A stretch of DNA of 34,343 nucleotides from a virus. Position 1 is the first letter of the stretch; each line of letters starts with the position of its first letter. The position numbers and the translations under genes are program-made. The stretch lies in the IMG/VR virus record IMGVR_UViG_3300046694_000157, positions 1 to 34,343 of that record. One strand, given 5' to 3'. The notes below the pieces were generated by a model, which saw only the letters and a program-made list of their open reading frames with translations, made no database searches and had not been told where the DNA came from. Positions 32,274 through 34,343 of the stretch are shown here, one piece after another.

Positions 32274-32762
32274 TTATTCCGACCGTCGAATTCCGAACCG
32301 GCGGCTGCCGTCAAACCATCCCAAAAACCACCATGCCCATCTTCTGTGTTTTCCCGCGCTGTAGAACTTGTGGCCGGTTGCGAGGGTTACGTAAAGACAA
32401 TGGCGTGAGTAATCTCCTTTGGCGCACTTAAGCCGAAACGCTTGACTACTGCTAACGTTGATCGGTGCTTTATCTCTGGGATCAATACGCTTTTTTAATC
32501 CTTCCTCGCCTAACAGCGAGCAGCGGTGGCCATCTGGTCCCACGTATCCAAAATCCAAGACGGTGACTGGGTGAGGGCTTTCATTAGTGACGTATAGGAT
32601 CGTGCCGTGTTGACCAGAGCCTTCGTGAAGACTCAGGGAATTAAAATTCAATTTGTACGCTTTCCAAGATATCCACACCGCTATCCCGGCTACGACAAGA
32701 GCCATGAAAGCTATGACATCGCTGACCTTCGCCCCGTAACCCCACATCGTGATGGTTTCCAT
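32274..32762 (-). CDS. Small membrane-anchored accessory protein, function unknown
   Basis: The 162-residue protein has one N-terminal membrane segment (about residues 15-36, VIAFMALVVAGIAVWISWKAY). The rest has beta-strand patterns (GTILYVTNESPHPVTVLDFG, FRLKCAKGDYSRHCLYVTLATG) suggesting an immunoglobulin-like soluble domain. A Trp/Arg-rich end (RRWAWWFLGWFDGSRRF) could touch the membrane. It sits in the accessory zone between tail genes and attR, where P2-like phages carry lysogenic conversion or superinfection exclusion genes. Such a role is conjecture. Confidence 0.68.
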   Translation of the reverse strand: METITMWGYGAKVSDVIAFMALVVAGIAVWISWKAYKLNFNSLSLHEGSGQHGTILYVTNESPHPVTVLDFGYVGPDGHRCSLLGEEGLKKRIDPRDKAPINVSSSQAFRLKCAKGDYSRHCLYVTLATGHKFYSAGKHRRWAWWFLGWFDGSRRFGIRRSE

Positions 32763-33209
32763 CTACAAATCCTTCTCCATCATCCTGTACGCCATGCTAG
32801 CCGTGAAAATCGATACTGTAAGAAAAAAACCTGTGAAAAAGCACTTATCCCCCTCCCGCCGACGGGCTTTGCGTCCGTTTTTTGTGCAAATCCATATGTA
32901 GTGCAAACGAACCTGCAGCCCCGGCGGGCCGTGGGGCTCTGCAGGCGATCGGTCATTTCACAGAATGCAAAGTTTTGAAGGGAAATGCAGTGCGGTTGCA
33001 CAGCTACGCACACGGCGCGCACGGAAGGGATAACGCTGGAGTGCCCGGTTTCATTGGATGGAAACTTTTAAAACGTGGATTTCTTTGTGTTTTCAAAAAC
33101 GTGCACGTTCTTTCTCAGGCGGGAATCTGCTGGGTGCGGGAGGAGGCAGAATTGCCTACAAGCCAAGCGGTGCAAGGCTTGTAGGTGTACCGCAGCATTT
33201 CCAATGATT
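32763..33209. other. Intergenic region with strong hairpin
   Basis: No convincing gene is seen. The region holds an intrinsic-terminator-like element (ACGG and CCGT around GCTTTGCGT, followed by TTTTTT, about 32868-32882, plus strand). It also holds a strong imperfect hairpin at 32912-32945, with arms CCTGCAGCCCC and GGGGCTCTGCAGG (11 bp with a 2-nt bulge, 10-nt GC-rich loop). A non-coding RNA or REP-like element is possible. The rest shows nothing. Confidence 0.45.
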
Positions 33210-33569
33210 TCACGCCTCTTTAGCGTCAATCATTCGAAGGTGAGGAAGGTTGTTCATGTTCTGAAGGCGGGTGAATTCCTTAGTCACGATCGGGATTAGC
33301 ACGCGGTTCAAAGCATCACGCAACCTCACAGCCTGGTCTTCGTTCAGCTTCTTCACGGTACCGGTCTGTCCGCTGGCACAGCACACATTGTCGGGATGAA
33401 TGCCCAGGTCATCCATGGTGCCGTCGATGTAGCCGCGTAGGTATTCGCCGCGTTGGAACAGGATCGAACTTTCGGGTGCTTCCTGATAATCCCAATGCAC
33501 CTCCCAAGCCCCGCCGCGCTTGATTACTTCGATGATGGGTACTGCTGCTTGGGACGCTGTCTTAGGCAT
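33210..33569 (-). CDS. Accessory hypothetical protein
   Basis: The 119-residue soluble protein begins MPKTASQAAVPIIEVIKRGG. It has a mixed alpha/beta look (WEVHWDYQEAPESSILFQRGEYLRGYIDG, then a helix LNEDQAVRLRDALNRVLIPIV) and a conspicuous CCASG. No motif gives a function. It is a single gene next to the TGTCAG block and reads leftward like umuDC. No clear ribosome binding site is noted. Its place marks it as an accessory (moron) gene. Confidence 0.62.
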   Translation of the reverse strand: MPKTASQAAVPIIEVIKRGGAWEVHWDYQEAPESSILFQRGEYLRGYIDGTMDDLGIHPDNVCCASGQTGTVKKLNEDQAVRLRDALNRVLIPIVTKEFTRLQNMNNLPHLRMIDAKEA

Positions 33570-33644
33570 GTTTGTTTTTCTCGATCAGTGCGCGCAGGGA
33601 CATTTTGAAGAATAGCTTTGAGGTCGCGGATTAAGCTTTATTTA

Positions 33645-33956
33645 GGTTGACCCCTAAATCCCTGTCAGAACATGGAGAACTGTCAGCCAATCGTCTGGAG
33701 GCCACGTATTTACTGGGGTTCAGCTCTGACAGCGGGGATGGATGTTTGTGTCAGTTTCGCCATCAAGAATATAAAACCCTTATAAATCAATGGGTTGAGA
33801 ATCTCGAATCTGACACAGCTGTTCTGTCCGGTTTTGACAGGTCGCTGACAAAGTTCTGACACTGATCGACAGCGCTGAGAGGCTTTAAATACAAGGGTTA
33901 GACAGTAGTTAGAATAGTAGTCTGACAAAACTGACAGGCTTTTGAGGGGTCAACCC
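33645..33956. repeat. 312-bp inverted-repeat-bounded block with TGTCAG/CTGACA array
   Basis: The left end GGTTGACCCCT (33645-33655) and the right end AGGGGTCAACC (33945-33955) are perfect inverted repeats; inside each, after 6 or 7 bp, comes CTGTCAG (33662) or its inverse CTGACAG (33931). Between them lie further TGTCAG/CTGACA copies at 33680, 33726, 33749, 33810, 33835, 33845, 33856 and 33922, mainly TGTCAG on the left and CTGACA on the right. About 0.1 copies are expected by chance. Overlapping short ORFs on both strands look incidental. Candidate roles are a multi-site protein-binding region (cos, replication, partition) or a miniature element. Confidence 0.7.
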
Positions 33957-34152
33957 TAATTTTTTGCCGCCTCGCATAAGGGGTGCCTCGTAATACGCGT
34001 ACACACCGCAACGGCTCTGAACATTCGGGCTATCACAATGCGATACAGACGCTGATCACCTACCGCTTCTGAGCGTCGGGCTATAGCGTGGAGAAGGTCG
34101 TGTGCGAACACGACTTGCTGCTGCCTGCGCCTGGGCGCTTCGATTGGCACGG
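33957..34152. other. Right-end intergenic region up to attR
   Basis: No gene is supported between the TGTCAG block and the arm-type repeat. Short ORFs on both strands lack start signals. No strong repeat was found here; a cos site may lie in this area by analogy with phages in which cos lies between tail genes and attP, but none is recognised. Confidence 0.4.
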
Positions 34153-34171
34153 TTACGCCATATTTACGCCA
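34153..34171 (+). repeat. Putative integrase arm-type site, right
   Basis: TTACGCCATATTTACGCCA matches 1363-1381 in 18 of 19 bases, same orientation. It lies 45 bp inside the attR core, against 128 bp for the left copy. In the excised circle the two would flank the att core asymmetrically, as expected for attP. Confidence 0.6.
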
Positions 34172-34180
34172 GACGAAAAA

Positions 34181-34205
34181 AAAGGCCTTGATAATCAAGG
34201 CCTTT
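34181..34205 (-). terminator. Phage-borne terminator serving tRNA-Leu
   Basis: On the minus strand AAAGGCCTTGA and TCAAGGCCTTT form a perfect 11-bp stem with a 3-nt loop, followed by eight T. It lies 12 bp past the tRNA 3' end, on the phage side of the crossover. It therefore replaces the original terminator that was moved to 1188-1212. Confidence 0.82.
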
Positions 34206-34216
34206 CTTCATTGTGC

Positions 34217-34230
34217 TGGTGCCCCGAGGG
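34217..34230. repeat. attR: attR core inside tRNA-Leu
   Basis: TGGTGCCCCGAGGG forms the last 14 bases of the tRNA gene (complement) and equals attL at 1221-1234. It holds the CCA end and the 3' acceptor strand, so phage sequence restores a complete tRNA. Confidence 0.88.
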
Positions 34231-34301
34231 AGACTCGAACTCCCACTCCTTTCGAAAACGGATTTTGAATCCGCCGCGTCTACCAATTCCGCCATCAGGG
34301 C
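34217..34301 (-). tRNA. tRNA-Leu (anticodon CAA)
   Basis: The 85-nt gene folds as a class II tRNA. Acceptor strands are GCCCTGA and TCGGGGC, followed by A and encoded CCA. The D-arm contains GGCGGAATTGGTAGACGC. The anticodon loop is TTCAAAA, so the anticodon is CAA (reads UUG). A variable arm follows, then the T-arm GGGAGTTCGAGTCTCCC. It is intact despite integration. Genes for leucine tRNAs are frequent phage attachment sites in Pseudomonas. Confidence 0.96.
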
Positions 34302-34343
34302 TCAATGGCGGCGAAGTATAGAGATGAGATTACCGTCGGTCAA

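Larger units (their letters stand above)
1221..34230. mobile_element. P2/HP1-type temperate myophage prophage in tRNA-Leu
   Basis: The element is bounded by a 14-bp direct repeat (TGGTGCCCCGAGGG) equal to the 3' end of the tRNA-Leu gene at the right edge. It contains integrase, excisionase candidate, repressor, replication, head, tail, lysis and accessory modules with no missing virion gene that I can point to. The head genes are P2-like (Q, P, O, N, M, L), while sheath, tube and baseplate order look more like HP1/K139-type phages. All major structural ORFs are open; the only visible lesion candidate is the extended terminase reading frame. It is therefore probably inducible, but this is inference from gene content. 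Confidence 0.93.

Noticed and set aside
33647-33928. Overlapping ORFs of 70 and 72 codons in the TGTCAG block
   Set aside because: They overlap on opposite strands, have no clear ribosome binding site and consist largely of the repeat motifs.
33662-33937. CRISPR-like array
   Set aside because: Units are only 6-7 bp, occur in both orientations and spacing is irregular.

Overview
The window holds a nearly complete temperate myophage prophage of about 33 kb in a Pseudomonas-type chromosome (high GC, Pseudomonas-like phage genes, tRNA-Leu at the right end). It is integrated in the 3' end of a tRNA-Leu(CAA) gene. The 14-bp att core TGGTGCCCCGAGGG occurs at 1221-1234 (attL) and 34217-34230 (attR, inside the intact tRNA). 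Sequence left of 1221 and right of 34230 is flank. The left flank holds one coiled-coil ORF and an array of GGAACAC motifs.

Early and regulatory part (1.4-9.6 kb): a tyrosine integrase reads right from attL. Facing it is a long leftward early operon, read from the lysis/lysogeny switch: Cro/Ner-like protein, YmfL-like regulator, three small proteins, a 901-aa primase-helicase, HNH endonuclease, small ORFs and an AlpA/excisionase-like protein. The switch (8684-8860) has a leftward promoter whose 17-bp spacer is a palindromic operator. A second copy overlaps the start codon of the rightward CI-like repressor. A third copy lies 780 bp away, in front of an Ogr/Delta-type late activator gene. The repressor has no visible autopeptidase domain.

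Structural part (9.6-29.7 kb): a P2-type head module with divergent late transcription (Q portal and P terminase leftward; O scaffold-protease, N capsid, M, L rightward). It is followed by R/S-like tail completion genes, a DUF2586-type sheath, a DUF2597-type tube, and a lysis cassette (TraR-like protein, candidate holin, signal-anchor endolysin, Rz with embedded Rz1). Next come a tail-assembly chaperone with a canonical A AAA AAG -1 frameshift site, tape measure, baseplate W/J/I-like proteins, collar fibre and fibre assembly protein, and finally two hub-associated proteins, the D-like hub and the gpV-like spike. The gene order resembles HP1/K139-type relatives of P2, as far as can be recalled without a search.

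Accessory right end (29.7-34.2 kb): a terminator, a possible 17-aa microORF, a leftward umuDC operon under a perfect LexA box, a small membrane protein, an unrecognised 119-aa protein, and a 312-bp block bounded by inverted repeats and packed with TGTCAG/CTGACA motifs. That block is the most unexplained DNA in the window; a cos/terminase-binding region, a replication or partition site, or a miniature mobile element are all possible.
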